DNA of 64,000 nucleotides from positions 124,001 to 188,000 of the forward strand of contig NZ_FOUS01000005.1 of NCBI RefSeq assembly GCF_900114915.1, given 5' to 3'. This DNA comes from Bradyrhizobium sp. Rc3b. GTDB lineage: Bacteria; Pseudomonadota; Alphaproteobacteria; Rhizobiales; Xanthobacteraceae. The position numbers and the translations under genes were made by a program. This document shows, one piece after another, positions 54,095 through 62,018 of the stretch (position 1 is the stretch's first letter; every line of letters begins with the position of its first letter). Under the pieces are notes generated by a model. The model did no database searches. It was not told the DNA's origin and worked only from the letters and a program-made list of their open reading frames with translations.

Positions 54095-54665
54095 TTTGTG
54101 GCACGCAGCTCAATCGCACACGCAGCTTTGCGGCCTCGCGGCGCGTTCGCCCGAGCTTTGCTTGGTCGCTCCACCCTCTCATCCAAGAGGGCGCAGGGAA
54201 GGCCGGGTGCCGGCTCGCACCCGCGGTCCGCTGCGCAATAGGCACACGCAGAAGAACCGCACAGCAGCATACAGGTGTCGCCGATCACTCGGCCTTCCCT
54301 GCGCGGTGGTTGGACGGCTTATGCCGTGATCTCCCGGGAGCCGACCATTCCTTCTGGCCTCCCTCGCCCCGCGAATTTGGATGATGCAGTCTGCCCGGTT
54401 GGGCTCGCTCGCACCTTCGCAAGGACTTGACCGTAGCAACGACGGCCAGGACCACACGGTTTTGCCGTACGCACGGCCCGCCATTTCGCCGCAGTTTTCC
54501 CGAGCCCTGTCGACGAAGCCGGAAACTTACAGACGAGACGAAGCCTTGCAGCGCCGTCGTCCGCACGAAGCCTCGGGCTCACAGGGACTACCCGCCCTGC
54601 CCGCGCCTCTCGTGCCGACGCTGCCGCGTCCACCGCAAGCCCGGCTCGCGACAGTGACGACCACA
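54095..54665. other. Structured non-coding element of about 570 bases
   Basis: No convincing protein: the frames are Arg/Pro/Ser-rich and none has a start context. The sequence is instead full of ordered hairpins: CCCTCT/AGAGGG (54174-54191), CGGGTGC/GCACCCG (54204-54223) and, enclosing the latter, a perfect 15-bp pair GCGCAGGGAAGGCCG/CGGCCTTCCCTGCGC (54191-54205, 54290-54304). I recall translated fragments of this sequence (for example HPLIQEGAGKAGCRLAP) annotated as many small hypotheticals in bradyrhizobia, which would mean a high-copy repeat. It could be a MITE, a decayed retroelement or an RNA gene; strand unknown. Confidence 0.5.
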
Positions 54666-54780
54666 TAGTCGCCCCTCTTGGGTGAGCCGGGATGGGCGAC
54701 ACATACGCCGAAACCGAATTTCGGTAAAGTGGAACATTTTTAGCGAAGCGGATTGACAGAGGGCGACACAGGCACGGTGC

Positions 54781-54873
54781 CGTAGGGTGGGCAAAGCGAA
54801 GCGTGCCCACGTATCTTTCGCGACCGAGAGAGCTCGTGGGCACGGCGCAAATGCGCCTTAGCCCACCCTACGA
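54781..54873. repeat. Dispersed palindromic repeat, family A (copy 5)
   Basis: Left arm CCGTAGGGTGGGCAAAG at 54781-54797; the right arm (54858-54873) has one mismatch (TTAGCCCACCCTACG). It lies directly after the stop of the hydrolase gene on the minus strand. Confidence 0.88.
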
Positions 54874-54909
54874 GAGCTCTACGGGTGCAGCCACTTCGCG
54901 CGAAAAAGC

Positions 54910-55893
54910 TTAATCAGCCGCCGCCTGTGCCGGGGCGATGCTACCGATCATCGTCTCGATTTCCGTCTTCACGAGCTCCGGCACGGCGTTCTGCACCATG
55001 TGGCCGAGATCGGGCAGCACGATCAGCTTCGCATGCGGCACCATGGCCGCGAACGGGCGCGCGTGGATGTTGGTCTTCACCGTCTTGTCGGGCTCGCCGG
55101 CAATGATCGTGACCGGCACCGAGATCTCGCCATAGCGCGCGGCTTGCGCAGTCACCGCCTCCTTCAGCGTCACCAGATCATAGGCATTGGCGATGAACTC
55201 GCGCGGGCGCAGCAGCAGCGGCGTCGCGGAGTCCTGCACGAATCCATCCGGCATCATCTGCGGCAGAAACACGTTGCGCGCGCCGGGCTCGGCCAGAAAG
55301 TACCCGAGCGGCAGGGTGATCGTGTAGGCGAGCAGCGGACCGATCACCGGCGTTGCGATGAACTCATTGTAACGGCCGACACCGCCGCGCCAGGGATGGG
55401 TGACGGGAGCGAGCATGACGAGGCCGGCGACGCGGCCGGGATGATCGAGCGCGATCCGCGCGCCGAGCGCGCCGCTCCAGGAATGCACGACGAAGACCGC
55501 GCGCTCGATCCCGAGCTTGCCAAGCGCCTCATCGATCATCCGCGCCTGGACCTGCGGCGTCGAATCCTCGCGCCGCGCGCGCGTGCTCCAGCCATGGCCG
55601 GGACGGTCGACCAGGATGACGCGATGATCTTTGGCGAGCAGGTCGCCGAGCGGGCGCCGCATCGCTTCGAGATTGGAGCTCGCGCCGTGCAGCATCACGA
55701 TCGGCAGGCCTGCTTCGCGCGGACCGATATCGACGACGTGAAGCGTCGCGCCATCAACCTCGACCATCCCGCCCTGCGGCGGAAAGGCGCGCTGCACGGC
55801 GACGATTCCAGCCTGCGTGACCAGCGCCAGCAGAACCAGCGCCGTCACGACTGACATCACGATCATGGAGAGAATCCGGGTGATCCTGGGCAC
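54910..55893 (-). CDS. Membrane-anchored alpha/beta hydrolase
   Basis: A 327-residue protein with an N-terminal transmembrane or signal segment (8-33), then an alpha/beta hydrolase: 'GLPIVMLHGASSNLEAMRRP', 'VILVDRPGHGWSTRARR', the nucleophile elbow HSWSG ('AVFVVHSWSGALGARIAL'), an Asp in 'IIAGEPDKTVK' and His in 'LPDLGHMVQN'. The catalytic triad is complete. The substrate is unknown; esterase/haloperoxidase-like in general shape. It is not clearly in an operon. Confidence 0.85.
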   Translation of the reverse strand: MPRITRILSMIVMSVVTALVLLALVTQAGIVAVQRAFPPQGGMVEVDGATLHVVDIGPREAGLPIVMLHGASSNLEAMRRPLGDLLAKDHRVILVDRPGHGWSTRARREDSTPQVQARMIDEALGKLGIERAVFVVHSWSGALGARIALDHPGRVAGLVMLAPVTHPWRGGVGRYNEFIATPVIGPLLAYTITLPLGYFLAEPGARNVFLPQMMPDGFVQDSATPLLLRPREFIANAYDLVTLKEAVTAQAARYGEISVPVTIIAGEPDKTVKTNIHARPFAAMVPHAKLIVLPDLGHMVQNAVPELVKTEIETMIGSIAPAQAAAD

Positions 55894-56209
55894 AGGGCAG
55901 TTACGGGCGTTATGGGCGGCAGTTTCGCTCCGCCAGCCTTCCGCGCTTGCGCCGAAACTGCCGGGGCTGTGGATATGTGCATAATTGAAGAACGTGAAAA
56001 CTCAATAGAATCAACAATATTCCAGGAGGACACGCAAGCCTCGGAACAGCTTCATGGGGCCGTCATCGCGGCCTCCATATAATCGCCATGGTCGGTTCCG
56101 CCATCTAGGCGCGGGTGGGCGCCGATCCTCCTCGCAGGCCCCGGGGCAACCTCAGGGGATGCGGGAAAGACCGGCAGGATTTGTCCTGATTTGAACCGGA
56201 GGATTTTCG
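55894..56209. other. Gap with a 10-bp inverted repeat, no gene
   Basis: GGCAGTTTCG (55918-55927) pairs with CGAAACTGCC (55953-55962). Between 56020 and 56190 are more GC-rich stems (GGCCG/CGGCC near 56056, GCCCCGGGGC near 56139) but nothing recognisable as tRNA, SRP or RNase P RNA. A short Arg-rich frame from 56054 is not convincing. Confidence 0.45.
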
Positions 56210-56392
56210 ATGAGCTTCAGATCGAACGACACTGCGATCGACGAGATCGTGGCGAGCTGCAACGGCGATCTGCGCGGTGCCGTGAGGGCGCTGCTGCTGA
56301 TCAACGAGCACCTGGAATCGGAGCTTGCAAAGGCTTACGCCGCAGCCGCCGATCGCGGCCTGGTCGAGCGCGGCGGCAACGCCCTGCACTAG
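56210..56392 (+). CDS. Small conserved-looking protein, 60 residues
   Basis: ATG 56210 with GGAGG seven bases upstream: MSFRSNDTAIDEIVASCNGD, 'LRGAVRALLLINEHLESELA', 'KAYAAAADRGLVERGGNALH'. It is helical and slightly acidic, like small regulatory or structural proteins in Bradyrhizobium; I recall very similar sequences as unannotated. Convergent with the next gene. Confidence 0.7.
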   Translation: MSFRSNDTAIDEIVASCNGDLRGAVRALLLINEHLESELAKAYAAAADRGLVERGGNALH

Positions 56393-56399
56393 ATGCAGG

Positions 56400-56660
56400 C
56401 TAGTTCGTGCCGTCCTCGGCTTTTTCCTCGTCCGGCGTAGGCACGGGACAGGCACGGATCGTCGAACGGGCAAGCTTGGCATCGGCCCTCGATTTGTAGG
56501 GACCGTCGCCGAACCAGATATCGCCGATGATGACCGGGTTGCTGGTCACGATGTTGCATTTTCCGGTGGCGCGGTTGCCGACCACCCAGAAAAGTCCGTC
56601 GGCGAAGCTCACCGTCCCCGACGCGAGCAGCAAGCTACCCGCAAAGATCAAACGCTTCAT
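56400..56660 (-). CDS. Small exported protein
   Basis: An 86-residue protein from ATG 56660 (AGGAG upstream): signal peptide (MKRLIFAGSLLLASGTVSFA|D), then 'GLFWVVGNRATGKCNIVTSN', 'PVIIGDIWFGDGPYKSRADA', 'KLARSTIRACPVPTPDEEKA'. Two cysteines may form a disulfide. The 'VVGNRATGKCNIVTSNPVI..W' stretch recurs in my memory of small rhizobial secreted proteins. Function unknown. Confidence 0.75.
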   Translation of the reverse strand: MKRLIFAGSLLLASGTVSFADGLFWVVGNRATGKCNIVTSNPVIIGDIWFGDGPYKSRADAKLARSTIRACPVPTPDEEKAEDGTN

Positions 56661-56800
56661 GGCTTTTGCTCCTGCCATGCAGGTAGGCCTGCGGCGGCGC
56701 CGGCAATAGTGCTCACGATGCCGCGCTTCCGATCGTGGTTAATCGGCGCAGGCGGCCATCACTCGGAAGATGATCAAACTATCCTCGTCCGGATCGTGCG

Positions 56801-57433
56801 CTAGATATCCCGTCCCTCGACCTTCTCGGTCAACGCCTTGACCTGGTCGGGAATCTTTTCGAGATGCGGATTGACGGCGAGCGCCTTGCGATAGGCCTCG
56901 AGCGCGCGCTTCTCGTCGCCGACCTCCTGCATGATCATGCCGAGGCCAGCGAGCGCGCCGAAATGGCGCGGCTCCCGGATCAGCACCTGCTGGATGTCCG
57001 CGAGCGAACGGCCATAGTCGTTCTGCATGTAATAGAGCGTGGCGCGCCGGTTCCAGGCCTCGATGTAGTCGGGCCTGAGCTTGATGACCGAATCCAAGAG
57101 CTTGATCGCGACCTCGATCTTCTTGGCGTCGACCGCGGTCTTGGCGCGGGCCATCAACAGCGCAGCGGTGTCGCTCGGGGTCTGCAGCCAGATCGCCCAG
57201 ATCCGCGCCTCGACATGCTTGGCGCTGGCCTCGTCGGGCGCCGCCTTCAGCGCGCCGAACAGGAATTCGAGATTCTTGTTGCGATCGACCTTGGGCAGCT
57301 TGGCCGGCGCCTCGGGGAGCTTCTTCTGCTTGCCGGGCGGCTCAATCTGCTGTGCCAGGGCCGGGGCAAGGCCGGAGGTTCCCAGCACAAGGGCCAGACA
57401 CAGGGTGCGCGCGAAGAGGAATCTCACTGCCAT
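56801..57433 (-). CDS. Periplasmic TPR-repeat protein
   Basis: A 210-residue protein with a signal peptide (RFLFARTLCLALVLGTSGLA..ALA|Q), a Pro/Lys-rich linker and three to four TPR-like helix pairs: 'NLEFLFGALKAAPDEASAKH', 'AIKLLDSVIKLRPDYIEAWN', 'RATLYYMQNDYGRSLADIQQ', 'GMIMQEVGDEKRALEAYRKA'. Such proteins act as scaffolds for protein contacts. No partner is evident. Confidence 0.85.
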   Translation of the reverse strand: MAVRFLFARTLCLALVLGTSGLAPALAQQIEPPGKQKKLPEAPAKLPKVDRNKNLEFLFGALKAAPDEASAKHVEARIWAIWLQTPSDTAALLMARAKTAVDAKKIEVAIKLLDSVIKLRPDYIEAWNRRATLYYMQNDYGRSLADIQQVLIREPRHFGALAGLGMIMQEVGDEKRALEAYRKALAVNPHLEKIPDQVKALTEKVEGRDI

Positions 57434-57538
57434 GGTCGAAGTCTAAACGCGCAAAGCCGCCCTTGCAAAGCAAAGGCGGCGTCAAACTCGTGTGAGACCG
57501 TGGTCTTGCGGGGCGCGCTCAGGAGCCCTCGGCAGGGA

Positions 57539-57664
57539 TCAGCCCTGACGAGCCTTGAAGCGGCGCTGCACCTTGTTGATCACATAGACCCGGCCCTTGC
57601 GGCGGACCAGGCGGTTGGCGCGATGGCGACCGCGCAGCGATTTCAGCGAGTTACGGACCTTCAT
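57539..57664 (-). CDS. rpmJ: 50S ribosomal protein L36
   Basis: A 41-residue protein: [20 protein letters not shown], then [20 protein letters not shown] and G. This is the L36 sequence without the CxxC/C..H zinc residues (the C- form). Alphaproteobacteria usually have only this form. It is often placed alone, as here, not in the ribosomal operon. Too short for ordinary gene finders. Confidence 0.96.
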   Translation of the reverse strand: MKVRNSLKSLRGRHRANRLVRRKGRVYVINKVQRRFKARQG

Positions 57665-57839
57665 GGCGGAATCCTGAACGTTCGAAAGGCCGTGTTCGGC
57701 ACTACCGTTTCGGCACGCGCGAATGTGGCAAAATGAGATTTTTCCCGCCGGCGGACGACCGCCCGGGACGGGGCGGTTCTTAAGGCATGGCGGGAGGTGA
57801 TGTCAATGTTAACTGCCCCGTTCCGAACCGGCAAATTCG

Positions 57840-57863
57840 TGAAAACAACCCCATGCACCGTAG
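57840..57863. repeat. Short dispersed element, family J (copy 2)
   Basis: TGAAAACAACCCCATGCACC followed by GTAG, as at 6701-6725. Between rpmJ and the amidohydrolase gene. Confidence 0.6.
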
Positions 57864-57973
57864 AACCGGCCGGATCGGCCCGATTTATCGCAAGGGAATC
57901 AGTCCTTTCGACGACGCCTTGCCAAATTCGTTATATGATATAATCAATTCGGCAACCCGTCGGGAGGAAACCC

Positions 57974-58858
57974 ATGCCGAAGCTGAAGCTGCCCAATATC
58001 GACGATGTCGTGGCCATCGACATCCACACCCACGCCGAGGAGCCCTGCGGCTGCCATCCCGACGACGGCTATGACGATTTCCAGGCGCAGATGGCGGAGT
58101 ATTTCAAGTCGCCGAACAAGCATCCGCCGACGGTGCCGGAGACCGCGGCCTACTACCGCTCCAAGAACATCGCCGCGGTGATCTTCCCGGTCGACGCCGA
58201 GCGCGAGACCGGCTTCCGCCGCTACAACAATTACGAGATGATCGAGGCCGCCTCCGACCATCTCGACGTCCTCATCCCCTTCGTCTCGATCGACCCGCAT
58301 AAGGGCAAGCTCGGCGCGCGCGAGGCGCGCAAGCTGATCGAGGAATACGGGGTGCGCGGCTTCAAATTCCACCCGACCATGCAGGGCTTCTACGCCAACG
58401 ACCGCATGGCCTATCCGCTCTATGAAGAGATCAACAATGGCGGCGCGGTCGCGCTTTTCCACACCGGCCAGACCGGCGTCGGTTCGGGCATGCCCGGCGG
58501 CATGGGCATGCGGCTAAAATATTCCAACCCGATGTACATGGACGACGTCGCGGCCGATTTCCCCGACCTCAAGATCATCCTCGCCCACCCCTCCTTCCCC
58601 TGGCAGGAAGAGGCGCTCTCCGTCGCGACCCACAAGCCGAACGTCTATATCGATCTCTCGGGCTGGTCGCCGAAGTACTTCCCGCCGATCCTGGTGCGCT
58701 ACATCAACTCGATTCTGCAGGACAAGATGCTGTTCGGCTCGGACTGGCCGGTGATCACACCGGACCGCTGGCTGTCGGACTTCGCCAAGATCGAGATCCG
58801 CGACGAGATCCGGCCGAAGGTGCTGAAGGCGAACGCGCGCAAGCTGCTGGGGATCTGA
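57974..58858 (+). CDS. Amidohydrolase_2-family metal-dependent hydrolase (ACMSD/CouO-like)
   Basis: A 294-residue TIM-barrel enzyme from ATG 57974 (GGGAGGAAAC upstream): 'AIDIHTHAEEPCG' (metal His pair), 'GFKFHPTMQGFYANDRMAYP', 'ALFHTGQTG', 'IILAHPSFPWQEEALSVATH' and 'MLFGSDWPVITPDRWL' (metal Asp). This build is shared by decarboxylases such as ACMSD and by ring-side-chain hydrolases such as CouO of the coumarate pathway. Which reaction it performs is not decided; no aromatic-degradation genes adjoin it. Confidence 0.8.
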   Translation: MPKLKLPNIDDVVAIDIHTHAEEPCGCHPDDGYDDFQAQMAEYFKSPNKHPPTVPETAAYYRSKNIAAVIFPVDAERETGFRRYNNYEMIEAASDHLDVLIPFVSIDPHKGKLGAREARKLIEEYGVRGFKFHPTMQGFYANDRMAYPLYEEINNGGAVALFHTGQTGVGSGMPGGMGMRLKYSNPMYMDDVAADFPDLKIILAHPSFPWQEEALSVATHKPNVYIDLSGWSPKYFPPILVRYINSILQDKMLFGSDWPVITPDRWLSDFAKIEIRDEIRPKVLKANARKLLGI

Positions 58859-58910
58859 AGCGGGTGGGCTGACGTCGGATCGAACTCGGACAATAGCAGC
58901 GCTCTCTCCG

Positions 58911-59061
58911 TTCCCTCCCCCCTTGTGGGGGAGGGGCGGGGAGGGGGGTGCCACTCGGAGATTCTTTCCGTCGCGCACCCTAGCGCTGTGCATCGTCAAC
59001 AGCCGGCGCCTTTTTCTGGGCTACCCCTCTCCCTAGCCCTCCCCCACAAGGGGGGAGGGAA
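58911..59061. repeat. Dispersed palindromic repeat, family B (copy 3)
   Basis: A perfect 21-bp inverted repeat (arms 58911-58931 and 59041-59061; core CCTCCCCCCTTGTGGGGG) with a long loop. It lies between the amidohydrolase gene and the HxlR/SDR scar. Confidence 0.9.
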
Positions 59062-59148
59062 CACACCTCCGCCGGGGCGCTCGGCGGATCTTATCTCATC
59101 ACGCCTTCGAAAGCGCATGAGGGCTTCGATCGAGCGACCGAAGCCCTC

Positions 59149-59601
59149 ATGCTCAAGACCTCATACTTGCGCGAGGCCTCCATCGACGAAGACCTCGCCG
59201 CCCGTCATGAAGCTGCTGTCCGAGGACGCCAGGAACGCGGCCACCGCGGCTTAGATGCAACCCTGCGGGTCGTGGCCGGCAAGTGGAAGCCGCTGATCCT
59301 CTACTTCGTCGCCCAGGGTGGCCCGACCCGCTATGGCGAGCTCCGGCGCGCGATCCGCGACGTCAGCGACAAGGTGCTGATCCAGCAGTTGAAGGAGCTG
59401 GAGGCCGACGGTCTCGTGAAGCGGACCGACTACAAGGAGGTGCCTCCGCGGGTCGACTACAGCCTCACTCCGTTGGGTCACAGCCTCGCCCAGGCCCTCG
59501 TGCCGCTCTGCACGTGGGGCACGGAGCACATGGCGGAGGTCAGCCAGGTGTTCGCCGAGAGGGCGACCTGGACGCGGCGGGGACGTCAGCCGACAGGCTA
59601 G
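59149..59601 (+). CDS. HxlR-family regulator with a replaced N-terminus
   Basis: Residues 35-150 are a normal HxlR winged helix: 'LDATLRVVAGKWKPLILYFV', 'GPTRYGELRRAIRDVSDKVL', 'IQQLKELEADGLVKRTDYKE', 'VPPRVDYSLTPLGHSLAQAL'. The first 34 residues, back to the only in-frame ATG (59149), are the antisense of an SDR gene end and do not resemble the usual Cys-containing HxlR start (CP(V/M)xAxLxxIGGKW). The regulator has thus lost its own start. It may be translated from 59149 or from a weak internal codon, or be a pseudogene. Confidence 0.65.
   Translation: MLKTSYLREASIDEDLAARHEAAVRGRQERGHRGLDATLRVVAGKWKPLILYFVAQGGPTRYGELRRAIRDVSDKVLIQQLKELEADGLVKRTDYKEVPPRVDYSLTPLGHSLAQALVPLCTWGTEHMAEVSQVFAERATWTRRGRQPTG
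59161..59250 (-). pseudogene. C-terminal remnant of a short-chain dehydrogenase/reductase
   Basis: Read on the minus strand from an in-frame stop (TAA 59251-59253) to TGA 59161-59163 the frame gives AAVAAFLASSDSSFMTGGEV, then FVDGGLAQV and stop: the conserved end of an SDR (A..FLASddSSFxTGxExFVDGG). The rest of the SDR is gone. It lies opposite the artificial N-terminus of the HxlR frame. Confidence 0.85.
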
Positions 59602-59633
59602 CTTGAATGGTTGCATCGAACACCATGCAAACT

Positions 59634-59858
59634 CTACTGCGTCTGCTTCCTCTTAAAACGGTTGTTTAGACAGTTGGCTGGCGAACAATATTTGCGGTGT
59701 TTTGCAAAAGCCGAACCGTCCATGGCGCAACTTCCGGTGGGACATTGTCCGCTGTCAGAGCTCATCTTGGCTGCTGGACTGTGCACCTGAGCCCTCGCTT
59801 CGACCGCAAGCACCAGCGAACACATCACAACCAAAAGAACTGCAAAAATCCTCGACAT
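59634..59858 (-). CDS. Small secreted Cys-rich protein
   Basis: A 74-residue protein from ATG 59858 (GAGGGGG upstream): signal peptide (MSRIFAVLLVVMCSLVLAVE..ARA|Q), mature part 'SSDSGQCPTGSCAMDGSAFA', 'KHRKYCSPANCLNNRFKRKQ' with four cysteines in two CxxxC-like pairs. The pattern suggests a disulfide-stabilised periplasmic peptide. It lies between the HxlR gene and the caspase-like gene in somewhat lower-G+C DNA. Function unknown. Confidence 0.6.
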   Translation of the reverse strand: MSRIFAVLLVVMCSLVLAVEARAQVHSPAAKMSSDSGQCPTGSCAMDGSAFAKHRKYCSPANCLNNRFKRKQTQ

Positions 59859-60061
59859 CAACCGCCCCCTCGATTCAGTATCAAGTCAGACTTTACCTAA
59901 GAATTGACTCGGAAAGAAAGCAAATCGCTCGTTGAGAGCATACGCCTTGCGCCTCGACCGCGGAACGTCTCCATCCATTTGAGCTGATGCAAGTTCAAAA
60001 CGCGACTAAGCCGACAACAGCCCGACCACAAGCAACTTTCATTTTTCTCCGCCTTGGTGAT

Positions 60062-61825
60062 TCAGCACGTCGGCTGCCGACTGCACCAGATTTTGGCTCT
60101 CTGCGGGTCCATCTGCTGAATAGCCCTTGCGTAACATCCCGTGATGGGGCCCATGCATTTCTGGTAGGTACCGTTAGATAGAGCCGCATCAGCGCGCGTG
60201 ACGGCGGAGGACGAAGAGGGTCTTACTTCGCGGTGCTGCAGCTCTGGCTTTTTCTTTGCTTCAGGCGACGCTCCCTTCTTCTCGCACTCATTCTCGTCGT
60301 TCAGGACGTAGCCCTTGCGGCAGCTGATTTTCGTGCAGCGGTCCCCCTCTGCGCGGTAGCCGTTCTCGCAAATCAGCGGACATATTCGCCCGCCCTTGTT
60401 TTTGACAGCGTCGAGCGCGTCGGTAGTGGCGACGCTCACATTCAGTTTCATGCCGGCGTGCTTGTTGAAGAGGTCGAGGGCTTTCTGCGAGGGCTCACCC
60501 CAAACGCCGTCTACAACGCCCACATTGCATCCCACGCGACGTAGCTCGGCTTGCAGCGCGCGAGCTGTATCGGCGCTGATCTGCTCCGTCTCGACGGGAG
60601 GTGGTAGAGCAGCGACTTGCTGGTTCTTTTCTCGCGAGGCCTTCTCACGAATTGCGAGTTCCCGTGCCGCGTTCTCCTGGGCTGTCAGACGAGCTCTTTC
60701 AGCGGCAGCAGCCTTGTCCTGCTCGATCTGCTTGACCTTCTCGGCAGCGATGCGGGCCTCTTCAGCAGCCTTGGCAGCCGCAGCTGCTTTTTCTATCTCG
60801 AACTGTCTTGCACCTTCTGCGGCAAGTCGAACCCTCTCCTGCTCTGCTAGCCTCGCCTTTTCAGCGGCAGCTGCCCGCGCCTCTTCTGCGGCGATTTTTT
60901 TCGCGTGCGCTCTCGCAAGGTTGGCATAGAAGCCATCTGGATATTGAGACAGAAAAGCTTCCCAGCCATCGTGGGTGCCGAGTTGCAGCGCCAACTCGTA
61001 GTCCCTTCGGATCGCCGTCTGAGGATCAGCCTGCGGTCCTGTTGGTGACGGCGCCGCCACTGCCGGGACAAGCGATAGATCATCGCCTCCAAGTGAGCCG
61101 TAGAGATATGGCTCTTGCCTATTGGCGGTAGACTTCAAGACTTCGTCGCGGACGTAACCAAAAGCCTTTCGCAGATCCAGGCCCGGCTTGGTAACGTGGT
61201 GAACCATCGCCGCCGTGAACGGACTGTTCTTGCCATCGCCATCCAGCGCCGTTGAACCTGCCTTTGATGCGAAGGCAATCAGGGTGTTGGGGCTTGACGG
61301 TTCTACCTTTGCGAGGCCGCGCCCAATCGCCCTGGACGCGAGGGTCCGCTTCATCACCTTCGAGAACGGGCTGTCACGGCATGCGTCAAGAACCACCAAC
61401 CGCAACTTTTTCGCAGGCTCGATCGCTACTAACACCCGATCCAGCGACATTGCCTCGTCATAAATGTCAGTGTCACGTTCGAGGACAGCATCGATCGGGA
61501 CGAGATAATTGACCCCATCAACTTCGATGCCATGACCTGCATAGTAAACGACCGCAACCTCGGCATCGCGGGACTGTTCGATAAAGTCCCGCAGCGCCCG
61601 CCTCATATCAGCTACTTTTAGGTCACGACGCAGGTCGACAAGATCGAAGCCGGCAGCCTTCAAGGTTTCCGCCACGAGTGCTGCGTCGCTGGATGGATTG
61701 CCGAGCCGCGCGACCTTTTCATAAGCCGAGTTACCGATCACCAGCGCCACGCGACGCTCGGCCTGCGCCGAACCGCAGGTCAGCCAGATGAAAATGAATA
61801 ATGAAAACCAACGAAGAGCGCCCAT
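60062..61825 (-). CDS. Secreted caspase-like (peptidase C14) protein
   Basis: A 587-residue protein: signal peptide (1-22, ending CGSAQA|E); caspase domain 23-260 with 'RVALVIGNSAYEKVARLGNP', the His box YYAGHGIE (His98) and the Cys box LDACRDSP (Cys149); a long Ala/Glu/Lys coiled coil (about 315-410); a peptidoglycan-binding-like repeat ('ADTARALQAELRRVGCNVGV', 'VDGVWGEPSQKALDLF'); and a Cys-rich tail ('CPLICENGYRAEGDRCTKIS', then CRKGY). The catalytic dyad is intact. Such metacaspase relatives are found in rhizobia; the substrate is unknown. G+C is lower than in neighbours. Confidence 0.88.
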   Translation of the reverse strand: MGALRWFSLFIFIWLTCGSAQAERRVALVIGNSAYEKVARLGNPSSDAALVAETLKAAGFDLVDLRRDLKVADMRRALRDFIEQSRDAEVAVVYYAGHGIEVDGVNYLVPIDAVLERDTDIYDEAMSLDRVLVAIEPAKKLRLVVLDACRDSPFSKVMKRTLASRAIGRGLAKVEPSSPNTLIAFASKAGSTALDGDGKNSPFTAAMVHHVTKPGLDLRKAFGYVRDEVLKSTANRQEPYLYGSLGGDDLSLVPAVAAPSPTGPQADPQTAIRRDYELALQLGTHDGWEAFLSQYPDGFYANLARAHAKKIAAEEARAAAAEKARLAEQERVRLAAEGARQFEIEKAAAAAKAAEEARIAAEKVKQIEQDKAAAAERARLTAQENAARELAIREKASREKNQQVAALPPPVETEQISADTARALQAELRRVGCNVGVVDGVWGEPSQKALDLFNKHAGMKLNVSVATTDALDAVKNKGGRICPLICENGYRAEGDRCTKISCRKGYVLNDENECEKKGASPEAKKKPELQHREVRPSSSSAVTRADAALSNGTYQKCMGPITGCYARAIQQMDPQRAKIWCSRQPTC

Positions 61826-62018
61826 TGTAGGCCCCGATCAAAGTGTGCGCAGCCTACGTCGAGCCTGATGAAAGGCAAGCATTGGCTCTGTGATGTTGAT
61901 CACACTTCGATGCCATGCCTGCAGTGGCAAACTTCCGCTGTGCCTTGGTAAGCTAGCGACAACGCGTACTCCCCCAAGCGGAGTTCGTGTGCCCACAACG
62001 GCCCGGAAAGACACCCCG

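Noticed and set aside
54043..54668. Several 70-110 codon frames in the repeat block
   Set aside because: Arg/Pro-rich, overlapping in many frames over nested palindromes; they look like spurious translations of a structured repeat.
55980..56200. Possible SRP, tmRNA or RNase P RNA in the GC-rich gap
   Set aside because: Stems are present but the diagnostic loops of these RNAs are not.
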